A DNA stretch of 64,000 bases. Source: Bog-473 sp963741995. GTDB lineage: Bacteria > Actinomycetota > Acidimicrobiia > Acidimicrobiales > RAAP-2. The DNA lies in the NCBI GenBank assembly GCA_963741995.1, contig CAVUKI010000007.1, forward strand, positions 62,001 to 126,000, given 5' to 3'. The position numbers and the translations under genes are program-made. Under the pieces are notes generated by a model. It was not told the origin of the DNA and did no database searches. It was given only the letters and a program-made list of their open reading frames with translations. Shown one piece after another: positions 8,138 through 17,170 of the stretch (the first letter of the stretch is position 1; the number at the start of each line of letters is the position of its first letter).

Positions 8138-8947
8138 CTACTCAGTTGGGAGACGTACCTCAAAGACGGGAACTGGGTCGGCGAACCCTTTGAGATCGAG
8201 TGCTCCCATGGAATCGAAGTCAAAGAGCTTCCCAACACAGAGTTCACGTACGGCTGTCGAAACCGCGATGCCACCTGGAGATGCCACTCCACACAGTCGT
8301 GCCGAGAGTTGAACCGCCGCCCCGAACAAGTCCCCTCGTTCTGTAACTGGCTCCCCGACGCTGATGCCAACACGGAGGCGAATGGGCCGCTCTGCATGTT
8401 CATTCCGGTTGCGCAACGAACGCTGAATTTCTATGGCCGACGCAACAGCAGCCGAGACGGACGTAAAGGACGCCATGATGCCATCGCCCGTGTGCTTCAC
8501 TTCGCGTCCATGCTGGTCTTTCAATGCGGTTCGCACAACGTCGTCGTGCTCACGAATGAGCAGCATGAACTCCTCGTCGCCTAATTCCTGAGTCTGCTGC
8601 GTCGAGTCACAAAGGTCAGTGAACAGAATCACTCGAACAGCAGAGTCGACATAAGCCTCCCCTGCTGGGTGTCGGGGAATCTCACCAAGGAACGCATTTA
8701 TGGGTCCGTTGCCCACCTCGATGATGTTGTCCGCAACCAAACCGTGTGCCTCTCGGTGCACCGTTTCTAAGGACTGTCGGTCAGGCCCCTCTGCGAGACA
8801 AAACACGGTCCCTTCGTCTGCGTCGAACCAATAGGTTACGTAACGGACCTTGTACCTTTCCTGAACAGACAGGTCGAGTTTGTGCGCTGCGGCGATGTCG
8901 GCAGCTGTCGCACCAGGCGCCTTGTGTCGATCAAGGAACAAGGCCAT
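8138..8947 (-). CDS. Adenylate/guanylate cyclase (class III) with N-terminal DUF4242/nickel-binding-like domain
   Basis: Residues 1-80 (MALFLDRHKAPGATAADIAAAH ... YWFDADEGTVFCLAEGP) resemble the small ferredoxin-like SCO4226/DUF4242 nickel-binding family. Residues 105-265 form a class III nucleotidyl cyclase domain: ILFTDLCDSTQ carries the first metal aspartates and KHTGDGIMASF the glycine loop. DLFGAAVQLSARLCGVASPGG contains the Arg of the transition-state pair, with Gln where Asn is usual. A cytosolic metal- or redox-sensing cAMP producer is a reasonable inference. It is monocistronic, convergent with the MDR gene. The Asn-to-Gln change could lower or alter activity. Confidence 0.85.
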   Translation of the reverse strand: MALFLDRHKAPGATAADIAAAHKLDLSVQERYKVRYVTYWFDADEGTVFCLAEGPDRQSLETVHREAHGLVADNIIEVGNGPINAFLGEIPRHPAGEAYVDSAVRVILFTDLCDSTQQTQELGDEEFMLLIREHDDVVRTALKDQHGREVKHTGDGIMASFTSVSAAVASAIEIQRSLRNRNEHAERPIRLRVGISVGEPVTERGDLFGAAVQLSARLCGVASPGGIAVSTAVRELCVGKLFDFDSMGALDLKGFADPVPVFEVRLPTE

Positions 8948-9212
8948 GCGCTAAGGCTAATTCAAGGGCGATTCCCTGTGAAGGCCATTGAGTGGCAGTT
9001 CACCTGAGCCTGTCTCGTACCCCATTTGGCGGCCATGAACAGATGGACGTGTCCGTGAAGCCCAGGTGGGCGGGCCCCACGTCCTGTCCGGAAGGCAGGA
9101 TCGCTCTGGGGCGGGCCTTGTCGAGAGAGCCCTGCTGCGGGGCGGACCGGTCGATGGGCCTATCGCGACCGGGGTAGAACTCGGCTCCGCCCCAATGGCC
9201 ACGGTCGATCGA

Positions 9213-10637
9213 TCATCCCGGCGACCCGGCGACGCTTTCGAACATCCGCGCGCGCTCGACGGGTGACGCGTTCGCCGTCATCGTCTCGAATCTTGCCAGG
9301 GCCGGGAACAGTGCCGTCAGGAATCTGCTTTGCAGGTCCGCCACAGCCAGCTTCTCGGGGCTCTGATCGAGGCCCTTCATGAGATTGAGGCGGGACGATT
9401 CGACCCACGCCACCACATCAGGAGCTTCGCGCCACTCCAGCTCGGTCCTCATCCCGGTCAACAGATGCCGTATCCAATCGAAGGGCGTATCGAACCACAT
9501 GTTCGGCGGGCAAAGCCGGTTCTTCTCGTCCGTTGACCGTCCCGATGCTTCGACGAGACCGATGAGTCCCGCTGAAAGGCTGAGGCTGACTCGAGTGATC
9601 GGCTGCAGGATGATCGTGTCATCGGTGAAGATCGGTCTGGGGGGATTGTCGCTCAGTCCCGCCGAGGCGCAGTGCACGTGCAGTTGGTCGGCGCTGGTCG
9701 GGGCCGAACCCCCTTCAAGAGTGATGCTCTCCGAATCGATCCGAGTGACGTGTCCAAGACGGATCACCTTGTCGATACTTCGCAAGCGATCGAGCTCGCC
9801 GAGACTCACCGTGGCTCCCTTGATCATGGAGGGCTGGATCGAGGGATCGAGACGCAACATCACCTGCAGCTCCGCGAGCCGATCGAACACGTGCTCGATC
9901 GATGTGCACTCGGCCACCGCCTCCAACTCCAGGACGATTCCAGCGAACGTCGTCAGGAGACCCGCGCCGGGCTGGAAGAAAGCACGGTTCAACATCCATG
10001 GATCCCGGGGTCGGATCCAACGGATGTTGTCCGTCGGCGTCCCGTTGTCGATCAACCAGCACACGGCGTCCATGGCCGTCTTGCCGGCGCCGATGATCAC
10101 ATAACCATCGGGTGGCGTCACGACCCTCGGGAGTGCGCCGATCGGGACGCACGTCGCCCCGTCGGCCACCTCGAAGGGTGGGGCATTGGTCGCCGGGACG
10201 CGAGAGGCCATATAGGTGGCATCAACGACGCTGTTTCGGACTGATACTTCCGTCTCGGCGCCTGTCAGGAGGGACCGAAATCGCCGATCTCCGAGGTAAT
10301 CGCACATCGGGAAGAACCGCACCCGACCGGACGCCAAGAATCGATGACGCATGATCTCGTCGTAGTACCCGCAGATTTCTGGTCCACTTGCTCGCTCGAA
10401 GAATCCTGCGTCTCGCCCATCGAGTTCGACACGATTCTGACCCAGAGGGGTGGAGCTCACCCCATAGTTCATGGATGGCTGGTGAAGTTGGACGAAGGGG
10501 TACGAATCCAGCCAGTGGCCGCCGGGGCCGTGCCGCCGATCGATGATGACGATCTCGACATCGGAATGTTCAATCAAGGTGTCGACGAATCCCATCCCGA
10601 GTGCGCCCGCACCGATCACGAGGTAGTCGGTCTCCAT
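9213..10637 (-). CDS. FAD/NAD(P)-binding flavoprotein, monooxygenase-like
   Basis: ATG 10637 is preferred because GGAGG lies five bases upstream. The 474-residue protein opens with an FAD Rossmann motif YLVIGAGALGMGF and the HGPGGHW segment common in flavin monooxygenases. A second nucleotide motif, YVIIGAGKTAMDAVCWL, lies near residue 190. The rest (RIDSESITLEGG, helical C-terminus) is characteristic of single-component NAD(P)-binding amino/FMO-like oxidoreductases. The substrate is unknown. It stands alone, with non-coding DNA on both sides. Confidence 0.82.
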   Translation of the reverse strand: METDYLVIGAGALGMGFVDTLIEHSDVEIVIIDRRHGPGGHWLDSYPFVQLHQPSMNYGVSSTPLGQNRVELDGRDAGFFERASGPEICGYYDEIMRHRFLASGRVRFFPMCDYLGDRRFRSLLTGAETEVSVRNSVVDATYMASRVPATNAPPFEVADGATCVPIGALPRVVTPPDGYVIIGAGKTAMDAVCWLIDNGTPTDNIRWIRPRDPWMLNRAFFQPGAGLLTTFAGIVLELEAVAECTSIEHVFDRLAELQVMLRLDPSIQPSMIKGATVSLGELDRLRSIDKVIRLGHVTRIDSESITLEGGSAPTSADQLHVHCASAGLSDNPPRPIFTDDTIILQPITRVSLSLSAGLIGLVEASGRSTDEKNRLCPPNMWFDTPFDWIRHLLTGMRTELEWREAPDVVAWVESSRLNLMKGLDQSPEKLAVADLQSRFLTALFPALARFETMTANASPVERARMFESVAGSPG

Positions 10638-11092
10638 GTCCACCTCCGTCTATCGCACGGAAAAATTACCCGTGCCCGGCCACTATGGCATGGGCCGCCA
10701 CACAGCGCCCGGTACTTCCGGTCAGGGTTGGGGGTCCGAGTGGACCGGTGCCGAAGCGAGCGAGATCGCTCGGGACCGTCGCGTGCGGACGGCTCGCCGG
10801 CCTGGCCGGGTAACGCACACGCGGCACCTTCCGGCCAATACGCGCACGCCATTGACAACGATCCCAACATTCGAGCCTGGCGAGAGAGGTGATTGAGTAC
10901 GCAACCAGCCGCAGCAAGGCAACGGACACTTGGCGCCGGCAGGATTTCTGTATGCCGTACGCCGTTCAAGTTGAATGCGCAATTGGTATGTGTGCCCGAA
11001 CCGCCGGGGACCGGGTCGGCAGGGCCCAGCGATGACTGTCACAGGGTCATCCGCTCACTGGTCAATGACGCCGTTTTCGATGATGAGCGGTT
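10638..11092. other. Intergenic stretch without a recognised gene
   Basis: Codons in all frames are unconvincing here. The region presumably holds the promoter of the FAD gene and flanking sequence of the HNH relic. No RNA gene or strong hairpin was seen. Confidence 0.5.
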
Positions 11093-11290
11093 TCACAATC
11101 GCGCAAGTGCTGTCCGAGCATCTTCTGCCACAAGAACCTGCTCGAAGAGATACGGACGGCTCGTGGCACGGGGATGACCTGGCGCCCGCACCATGACGTA
11201 GCCGGCCTTGTGCCTCGTACGGCCGGCTCTCCGGTTGCCGTTCGTCTCAGCCGGTTTTGGCCTTCCGCCGCGTGTCATTCTGCCCATCAA
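11093..11290 (-). pseudogene. HNH endonuclease fragment
   Basis: The translated piece RTRHKAGYVMVRAPGHPRAT...YLFEQVLVAEDA matches the segment just before the HNH core of the relic at 3404-3944 (KAGYVIVRVPGHP ... FEHILVAED). The sequence stops before the catalytic HH-N-N motif, so it is a truncated relic. It shows that this endonuclease family has been inserted more than once in the neighbourhood. Confidence 0.6.
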
Positions 11291-11399
11291 CCAGCGGATT
11301 TAGAGTAGGGGACGAAGAATCGAACCCGCTGGCGTCACGCTGGCCCGGTGTCCAGATTCCTAGACACTTCTCAAGACAGTCCCAGAAATTGTCGATGCC

Positions 11400-13613
11400 T
11401 TGCGTTATGAGGATCGAGACGGGTCAGTGACCCCTCGAAGCAGGCTCTTCCGAAGTTGGGTTGGCCTGACAACCGCGGTGGCTGTGTCGTTGGTCACATT
11501 GGGATGGTCGACATCGGCCTCTGCGATGCCTGGTGGGCCTCCGGTCACGATCGTCGTGTCGTCGACGGCCAATCCCTCGACGTTCGATCAGGACGTCACC
11601 TACACGGCCACGCTGACAACGTCGGATTCGGGCAATCTCGACCCCCCCGACACCATTGAATTCCAAGACAACGGAGGCGACATCTCCGGATGTAGCTCTC
11701 AACCGCTGGCGGGTACCGCCACGGCCGGAACGTACGTCGCCACTTGCGACGAGTCTGCCTCCAACATGTCGGTCGGATCTCACAACATCACCGCTTCGTT
11801 CCCCGGTGACTTCGTTTACGACCAAGGATTTGGCTCCCTGAGCCAAACGGTCAATCCGGCACCGACCGTTACCGTCATCACCTCTCCCTCCCCCGGATCC
11901 TCCGTCATGTATGGCAACGAAGGGCAGAATTCCCTCGATTTCACCGTGTCCGCACCAAACGTGTCCAACAACTCCCCCTCGGGCAGTGTCAATTTGTATG
12001 ACGGCGTCCCGGGTCCGGATACCTATCTGTGCACGGGATACCTCGGCGGAAGCGGATCCGGTCAATCCGGCGGAAACTGTTACATCAACAACGCGCAGAT
12101 GAGCGCTGGTCTCTATACGCTGACCGCAACGTATGGCGGTGACAACAACTTCGCCGGCTCGTCTTCTCTTGCTCAAGATTTCTCCGTCGTGCAAGTCCCC
12201 AGCCAGATGCAGCTCTTCCCCGTACCGGGATACGCCTTCTATGGTGCGGAAACCGGCAACTTCTTCATTACCGGCGTGGGAGGGGGCAATGGTGGGAACC
12301 CCACCGGATTCTTCAGCGTCACGGCGAACGGGGTAAACCTCGTCGCCCCCGACTCCTGTTCGGCAGGCAACGGGGGCGGGAATCCCTGCTTCATCGACTC
12401 GGCCACGGCGCTCCCCGCCTCCACCACGCCGTATGAAGTGACGGCGAGTTACCCGGGTGACCCCAATTTCACTGCCGCATCCGAGACGGTCCCTCTTTCC
12501 ATCTTTCCAGCCACGAGCTCGACGACCTTGTCGCTGTCGTCGTCCGCGGCAGCATTCGGCAATGAGAGCGCGGTTCACATTTCGGCGACTGTCACGTCAG
12601 GGACTTCAGGATCACCCACCGGATCGATCGACGTGCAAAATGATGGCAACACGGCCTGCACGATCACCCTCGCGGGGAGTGGTCCCAATACGGCCACCGG
12701 AAGCTGCTCGCTGAACGACGCCGAGCTCTCCCTCGGCTCACATTCGCTGACCGCCAGCTATCCCGGCGACGGGAATTATCAGAGTTCCATGTCGGCCGCC
12801 CGCTCCCTGGTCATCACCAGTCAGACCGATCACGGCTACTGGCTCGTTGGAGCCGACGGCGGGATCTTCTCCTTCGGCTCGGCCCAGTTCCACGGCTCAG
12901 CCGGCTCTCTGAAGTTACAACGCCCGGTTGTCGGGATTACCTCCACATCGGACCGGCAGGGCTATTGGCTGGAGGCTTCCGACGGAGGCGTCTTCGCCTT
13001 CGGTGATGCCGGCTTCTACGGCTCCGTCCCAGGGTTGGGGTTCGGTCCCGCCGGAAGTGTCGGATCCGCTCCCAAGCTCAGCGCGCCGATCGTCGGAATG
13101 GTCCCGTCGGCCGATGGGGGCGGCTACTTCATGGTCAGCTCTGACGGCGGTGTCTTCGCCTTCGGCGATGCGCACTTCGCGGGGTCGTGCCCGGGTATCG
13201 GCGGATGCCAAGGATCAGCGGTGGCGGTGATACCGGATGCCTCCGGTCGCGGCTACTGGATCGCCACGAACAACGGCAACGTCTACTCGTTTGGCGACGC
13301 TCCCTATCTCGGTGCGCCTGGCATCCAAGGCTCTCCCGTCACCTCAGCCGTTCGGACGCCGGACGGAGGGGGCTATTGGATCCTCCTGGCTGATGGAACC
13401 GTTTACAACTACGGCGACGCCGAATACCTCGGCGGTGCGAGCGGCCTTGGAGGCATCAATCCGGCGGCGGCGATCTCTGCCACCGCTGATGGTGGGGGCT
13501 ACTGGTTGGCGTCGGCAAGCGGTGCCGTCGACTCCTATGGGGACGCACCCAACGACGGCGGCATGGCCGCCTCCCCTCTGAACGCTCCGATCGTTGCTGC
13601 TGCGGGCTGGTGA
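11400..13613 (+). CDS. Secreted protein: Ig-like repeats plus C-terminal GYW/DGG-type repeats
   Basis: The 737-residue chain starts at TTG 11400; GTG 11427 is an equally good start that places the signal peptide (LTTAVAVSLVTLGWSTSASA) closer to the N-terminus. Residues about 45-470 are four bacterial Ig-like units of about 100 residues with TATYGGDNNFAGS or ASYPGDPNFTAAS endings. Residues about 475-737 hold about seven repeats of the type GYWLVGADGGIFSFGSAQF, spaced about 35-40 residues, likely a beta-propeller-like surface. No anchor is visible, so it is probably released or bound to the envelope non-covalently. The function is probably adhesion or cell-envelope association; the ligand is unknown. 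Confidence 0.85.
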   Translation: MRYEDRDGSVTPRSRLFRSWVGLTTAVAVSLVTLGWSTSASAMPGGPPVTIVVSSTANPSTFDQDVTYTATLTTSDSGNLDPPDTIEFQDNGGDISGCSSQPLAGTATAGTYVATCDESASNMSVGSHNITASFPGDFVYDQGFGSLSQTVNPAPTVTVITSPSPGSSVMYGNEGQNSLDFTVSAPNVSNNSPSGSVNLYDGVPGPDTYLCTGYLGGSGSGQSGGNCYINNAQMSAGLYTLTATYGGDNNFAGSSSLAQDFSVVQVPSQMQLFPVPGYAFYGAETGNFFITGVGGGNGGNPTGFFSVTANGVNLVAPDSCSAGNGGGNPCFIDSATALPASTTPYEVTASYPGDPNFTAASETVPLSIFPATSSTTLSLSSSAAAFGNESAVHISATVTSGTSGSPTGSIDVQNDGNTACTITLAGSGPNTATGSCSLNDAELSLGSHSLTASYPGDGNYQSSMSAARSLVITSQTDHGYWLVGADGGIFSFGSAQFHGSAGSLKLQRPVVGITSTSDRQGYWLEASDGGVFAFGDAGFYGSVPGLGFGPAGSVGSAPKLSAPIVGMVPSADGGGYFMVSSDGGVFAFGDAHFAGSCPGIGGCQGSAVAVIPDASGRGYWIATNNGNVYSFGDAPYLGAPGIQGSPVTSAVRTPDGGGYWILLADGTVYNYGDAEYLGGASGLGGINPAAAISATADGGGYWLASASGAVDSYGDAPNDGGMAASPLNAPIVAAAGW

Positions 13614-13657
13614 CCGAGGCCCCGTCGTCCTGATCGCGCCTGACGGACGCCTGCAAC

Positions 13658-14323
13658 TCAGGAAGGACGCCGCCGGGCGGGCTTCGGCGGGTAAAGGGCG
13701 GCGAGCGTACCGAGCAGCTTGGGGAGCAAGGGGCTGAAGCGGCCCTGTCCCCACGAGAGGCCTGGCTCGTTGGCCAACGCCTGACCGATGACGCCACTGA
13801 CGAGGACCGATGTCACCCAGAGCGCCTCGTCGGAGTCGGCGCCGCGTCCGAGTTGTCCGGCTGCCACCGCGTCGGTCAGTGCGTGGCGTTGGATCCGCAC
13901 CATCTCGACGCTCGGTTCCATGGCCTCGGGCGTGGGCTCGAAGCTGGGGACGGGGCGCCAGAACAGCAGTTGAGCTGTCGCCGGGTGGGCGAGCGCCCAG
14001 CGACCGCTGGCCTCGAGGCCCGCGGCAAGAGCGTCGAGACCCGGCTCGGCCGGCGCCATCGCGGTGCGAAGGGCCTCGAAGTGGTCGCGTTGTCCCCGCT
14101 CGAAGAGGGCGTCGTAGATGGACATGAGCGAGCCGAAGTACTTGTAGATCGAGGGCGGCTTCACGCCCAGCCGGCGGGCGATCTCGGAGAGGCTGAGGCC
14201 GTTCACACCCTCCTCGGACATCACGTCGTCGGCGATGGCGAGGATTTCGTCAATGGTTTCCTGGCGCCGGCGGGCCCGCCGGTCTCCAGGTGGTGGGCCG
14301 ATTACCTCGTCCGTTGACGTCAT
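13658..14323 (-). CDS. TetR family transcriptional regulator
   Basis: The 221-residue protein has an N-terminal helix-turn-helix (ILAIADDVMSEEGVNGLSLS, then EIARRLGVKPPSIYKYFGS) and a larger C-terminal ligand domain of TetR_C type (GRWALAHPATAQLLFWRPVP). It is divergent from the SRPBCC-MBL pair. The shared gap contains a promoter with an inverted repeat inside it, so it is the likely regulator of that pair. Confidence 0.9.
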   Translation of the reverse strand: MTSTDEVIGPPPGDRRARRRQETIDEILAIADDVMSEEGVNGLSLSEIARRLGVKPPSIYKYFGSLMSIYDALFERGQRDHFEALRTAMAPAEPGLDALAAGLEASGRWALAHPATAQLLFWRPVPSFEPTPEAMEPSVEMVRIQRHALTDAVAAGQLGRGADSDEALWVTSVLVSGVIGQALANEPGLSWGQGRFSPLLPKLLGTLAALYPPKPARRRPS

Positions 14324-14351
14324 TGCGACAACCTTAGCAGAAGATCCTCTT

Positions 14352-14380
14352 GACAGCGATAGCTAAGGGTTTTAGCTTTA
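14352..14380 (+). promoter_or_regulatory. Candidate promoter with embedded operator for the SRPBCC-MBL pair
   Basis: TTGACA at 14352-14357 and TAGCTT at 14375-14380 are separated by exactly 17 bp. The inverted repeat AGCTAA/TTAGCT (14363-14368 and 14374-14379) lies between and over the elements, where repressor binding would block transcription. Confidence 0.55.
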
Positions 14381-14409
14381 CCGTCATTGGAGCGAACGAA
14401 AGGAAGCTG

Positions 14410-14946
14410 ATGGCACCGAAGAATCAGCGTTGGTGGTTGACCGAGGACAGCGTCGAGCTCGATATCGAGGCTGACGCCGAGACGCTTTACGGGTTGGTCT
14501 CCGACCTCCCGCGCATCGGAGAGTGGAGCCCCGAGTGCGAGCGCGTCGAATGGGAGGGTGAGGTCAGTGTGCCCATGGTCGGCACCACGTTCGTCGGTCA
14601 CAACGCGGTGGGCCCGGGCCGGCGCATCCGCTACTCGCGTCACGGGACGGTGCTGGCGGCCGATCCGGGACGTGAGTTCACCTTCATCACCGACGAGGGT
14701 GGACGGCCGTCGACTGCGTGGCGCTACCGGTTCGAGTCGGTTGGCGACGGCCGCACTCGGGTCACCGAATCCTACGAGGTGCGCTGGATCCCTACATGGG
14801 CGCGGATCCTCGACGTCCCGCTCAACCGCCACAAGGAGCTGCTCGAGGGCATGCGCACCACCCTCGAGCGCCTCAAGACCACCTCTGAGGTTGCCCATCG
14901 CAACACGCCCGTGCAGCACGAGTTCGACAAGGAGACACGGTCGTGA
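14410..14946 (+). CDS. SRPBCC family protein (START/polyketide cyclase-like fold)
   Basis: ATG 14410 follows AAAGGAAG at proper spacing, giving 178 residues. The fold is indicated by ELDIEADAETLYGLVSDLPR, the Trp-containing GEWSPECERVEWEGE, and the strand pair FTFITDEGG and TRVTESYEVRW. Members bind hydrophobic ligands in a deep cavity or act as small aromatases or cyclases. Its stop overlaps the next start by four bases (GTGA), so the SRPBCC and MBL proteins are translationally coupled. The divergent TetR probably controls both in response to a hydrophobic compound. Confidence 0.82.
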   Translation: MAPKNQRWWLTEDSVELDIEADAETLYGLVSDLPRIGEWSPECERVEWEGEVSVPMVGTTFVGHNAVGPGRRIRYSRHGTVLAADPGREFTFITDEGGRPSTAWRYRFESVGDGRTRVTESYEVRWIPTWARILDVPLNRHKELLEGMRTTLERLKTTSEVAHRNTPVQHEFDKETRS

Positions 14947-15746
14947 CGACCTCTTTCACTGCTACCCCCGGCGTCGACGTCATCACGACGACCGCCGACA
15001 TCCCCGCGCTCGGCTCGCTCGCCATCAACGCGTTCGTGCTGCACGGCACCGAGCCCATCCTCGTCGACACCGGCACTGTGGCCGGCGCCCGCGAGTTCAT
15101 GACCGAACTGGCGTCCGTGATCGACCCCGCCGATCTGCGCTGGATCTGGCTCACCCACACCGACTTCGATCACATCGGTTCCCTGGCCACCCTGCTCGAG
15201 GCCAGTCCGAACCTGCGGGTCATCACGTCGTTCCTGGGCGTCGGCATCATGGGGTTGTCCTCGACGCCCCTGCCCATGGACCGCGTGCACCTCGTCAACC
15301 CGGGCCAGACGGTGACCGTCGGCGACCACCGACTCACAGCGGTGAAGCCGCCCCTCTACGACAACCCGATCACCACCGGCTTCGTCGACGATCGCACCGG
15401 GATCTTGTTCAGCTCTGACTGCTTCGGGGCGCTGCTCCCCGAGGTCCCCCACGACGCCGCCGACCTCGACACCGACGATCTCCGGTCGGGGCAGATCCGC
15501 TGGGCGACGATCGACTCAGCGTGGGTGCATGACGTCGACCGCGACACCTTCGGCGGTGCTCTCGAACGGCTGCGTGCAATCGAGCCGACCATGGTGTGCA
15601 GCAGCCACCTCCCGCCCGCCCCCGGCGCCATGTTCGACTTCATCGTCGACTCGCTGGCGATGGTGCCCGCCGCCGACCGTTTCGATGCTCCGGACCAAGC
15701 TGCCCTCGAAGGGATGTTGGCGGGAATGGCGGAGGTCCCCGCCTGA
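14943..15746 (+). CDS. Metallo-beta-lactamase fold hydrolase
   Basis: The GTG start at 14943 overlaps the previous stop. The 267-residue protein has the metal motif THTDFDHIGS (H-x-D-x-D-H form), the preceding ILVDTGT strand and a later LFSSDCFGALLPE segment supplying the bridging Asp. A C-terminal His, CSSHLPPA, completes the site. This layout is close to the flavodiiron/ODP-like MBL branch rather than to antibiotic-hydrolysing enzymes. It is co-expressed with the SRPBCC protein; the substrate is unknown. Confidence 0.85.
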   Translation: MTTSFTATPGVDVITTTADIPALGSLAINAFVLHGTEPILVDTGTVAGAREFMTELASVIDPADLRWIWLTHTDFDHIGSLATLLEASPNLRVITSFLGVGIMGLSSTPLPMDRVHLVNPGQTVTVGDHRLTAVKPPLYDNPITTGFVDDRTGILFSSDCFGALLPEVPHDAADLDTDDLRSGQIRWATIDSAWVHDVDRDTFGGALERLRAIEPTMVCSSHLPPAPGAMFDFIVDSLAMVPAADRFDAPDQAALEGMLAGMAEVPA

Positions 15747-16158
15747 CTGACGTCGTCGGGTGAAATCCGTAGTCCCCCGCCACCGACCGCCCCCTTCGCA
15801 CCGACCGGCAGCAGGCGAACTGGCGCATGCAGCCGCCGGACCCCCAAGTGCACCCCGAGCGGGCAGCGAGGATCGATGGCGGACGCCCTTGTCGGATTCT
15901 CTGGCGACCACAAGGCCCGGCCGCAGGGACGTAGGGCGAAGGACCTCCTGCCTCGGAGAACCCCTCGATACTGATGCTGTCCCTACCGGGAGGTCGTTCT
16001 TCAGGAGGTCCAGTCGACCAGTACGTCGGGGGGCGGGCTCTCGGGTGGAGCCTTGCTCCTGCTGAGAAACGATCTTTCGTAGCCGTCACGCAGCCGGTCT
16101 ACAGCGGCTTCACACGAGCGGTTGGCACTCTGGTTACCTGAGTTTGAGGAGCACGGTC
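15747..16158. other. Intergenic stretch with a long-range inverted repeat
   Basis: No convincing gene. GGACCTCCTG at 15941-15950 is perfectly repeated in inverse at 16002-16011, with 51 bases between. GAGGAG at 16145-16150 is the ribosome-binding site of the next gene. Confidence 0.5.
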
Positions 16159-17058
16159 ATGAGTGATGACGAACCAACCAGCCCCCGGGAGACCCCTCCC
16201 AGTGATCCAGAATTGGCCAACACGTCGGGGCCAACAGCTCCCGAAGGTCTCGATGGCACAGCTTCTGCATCGCTTGTCCCACCAGCCTCTGCAGCCGGTT
16301 GGCCGATCTCCGCGACCATGGCTGGACAGGGACGCCGCCCGAGGGTGCGACGACACCTGTCGCATGTGAGGCGGGGACTGATCGCGGCCGCTGCATTGGT
16401 GGGTTCGGTAACTGGACTCATCGTCGGCGTCGGCGCGTCGTCCTCAGCAGGGGCCGCGCAGACCGTGGCCGCCCCCAGCTCTGCTGGACATATTGGATTC
16501 GGTGGCCAGGGTTCCAACGCACGATCTGGACCGGCCGCGGGCGGATCCTCGGGCACGGTCGGGAACGTGGCCAAGTCGAGCTTCACCCTGACGACGTCGG
16601 CGGGTCAGGAGGTGACAGTAGAGGAGGAGTCTTCGACGAAATACGAGAAGGGGACGAATTCGACCTCGAAAAACACCATTGCCAAGGGCGAAGACGTCCT
16701 CGTACTGGGAACCGTGAGCTCAACGACCATCAAGGCGTCGCAGGTGCTCGTGCAAACGAGTAGTCGTGGATCTGGGCCGTCCACGGCAGCAACGGTGGTC
16801 CCCTTCCAGAGAGGAGCAGTCGAAACTTCAAAGCAGGCGGGTCAGATCCCCGCCAGTTACAGTCAGGGATCGGGGACGATCGTGAGCGGAACGACAGCCA
16901 ATAAGGCGACCGAAGCTGCGCTTACGGCCTATCCGGGAGGAATCGTCGACCGCGTCGTGAAGCTGAGCAACGGCGAGTACGAGGTCCACACCATCGGTGT
17001 CAACTGGCCGCACCACGTCTTCGTCAACCAGGACTTCAAGGTGGTCGGCGCCAACTAG
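16159..17058 (+). CDS. Membrane-anchored extracytoplasmic protein with DUF5666-like domain
   Basis: ATG 16159 has GAGGAG eight bases upstream. The 299-residue protein has a disordered Pro/Ser/Ala-rich cytoplasmic N-terminus of about 65 residues, a basic stretch and one hydrophobic span (LIAAAALVGSVTGLIVGVGA). An extracytoplasmic domain follows, with SGTVGNVAKSSFTLTTSAGQ and LVLGTVSSTTIKASQVLVQ, as in DUF5666 proteins. The C-terminal 70 residues (ALTAYPGGIVDRVVKLSNGE, YEVHTIGVNWPHHVFV) resemble PepSY/YpeB-like small domains. It is probably an envelope protein of unknown role. Confidence 0.7.
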   Translation: MSDDEPTSPRETPPSDPELANTSGPTAPEGLDGTASASLVPPASAAGWPISATMAGQGRRPRVRRHLSHVRRGLIAAAALVGSVTGLIVGVGASSSAGAAQTVAAPSSAGHIGFGGQGSNARSGPAAGGSSGTVGNVAKSSFTLTTSAGQEVTVEEESSTKYEKGTNSTSKNTIAKGEDVLVLGTVSSTTIKASQVLVQTSSRGSGPSTAATVVPFQRGAVETSKQAGQIPASYSQGSGTIVSGTTANKATEAALTAYPGGIVDRVVKLSNGEYEVHTIGVNWPHHVFVNQDFKVVGAN

Positions 17059-17170
17059 CTGCCGAGGCAGACCAGGCCACCCTGAGTCCGCCCACGCGTG
17101 AGTTCTGGGCAACCCGGGGGGCCGTACGATTCCGAAGGAGTTGTAATTCTTTATCAATCCTTGGCCGCCG

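Noticed and set aside
11300..11345. tRNA-like GGGTTCGATTC word on the minus strand
   Set aside because: The T-stem does not pair and no acceptor or anticodon stem can be built. It may be an integration remnant, but this is not supported.
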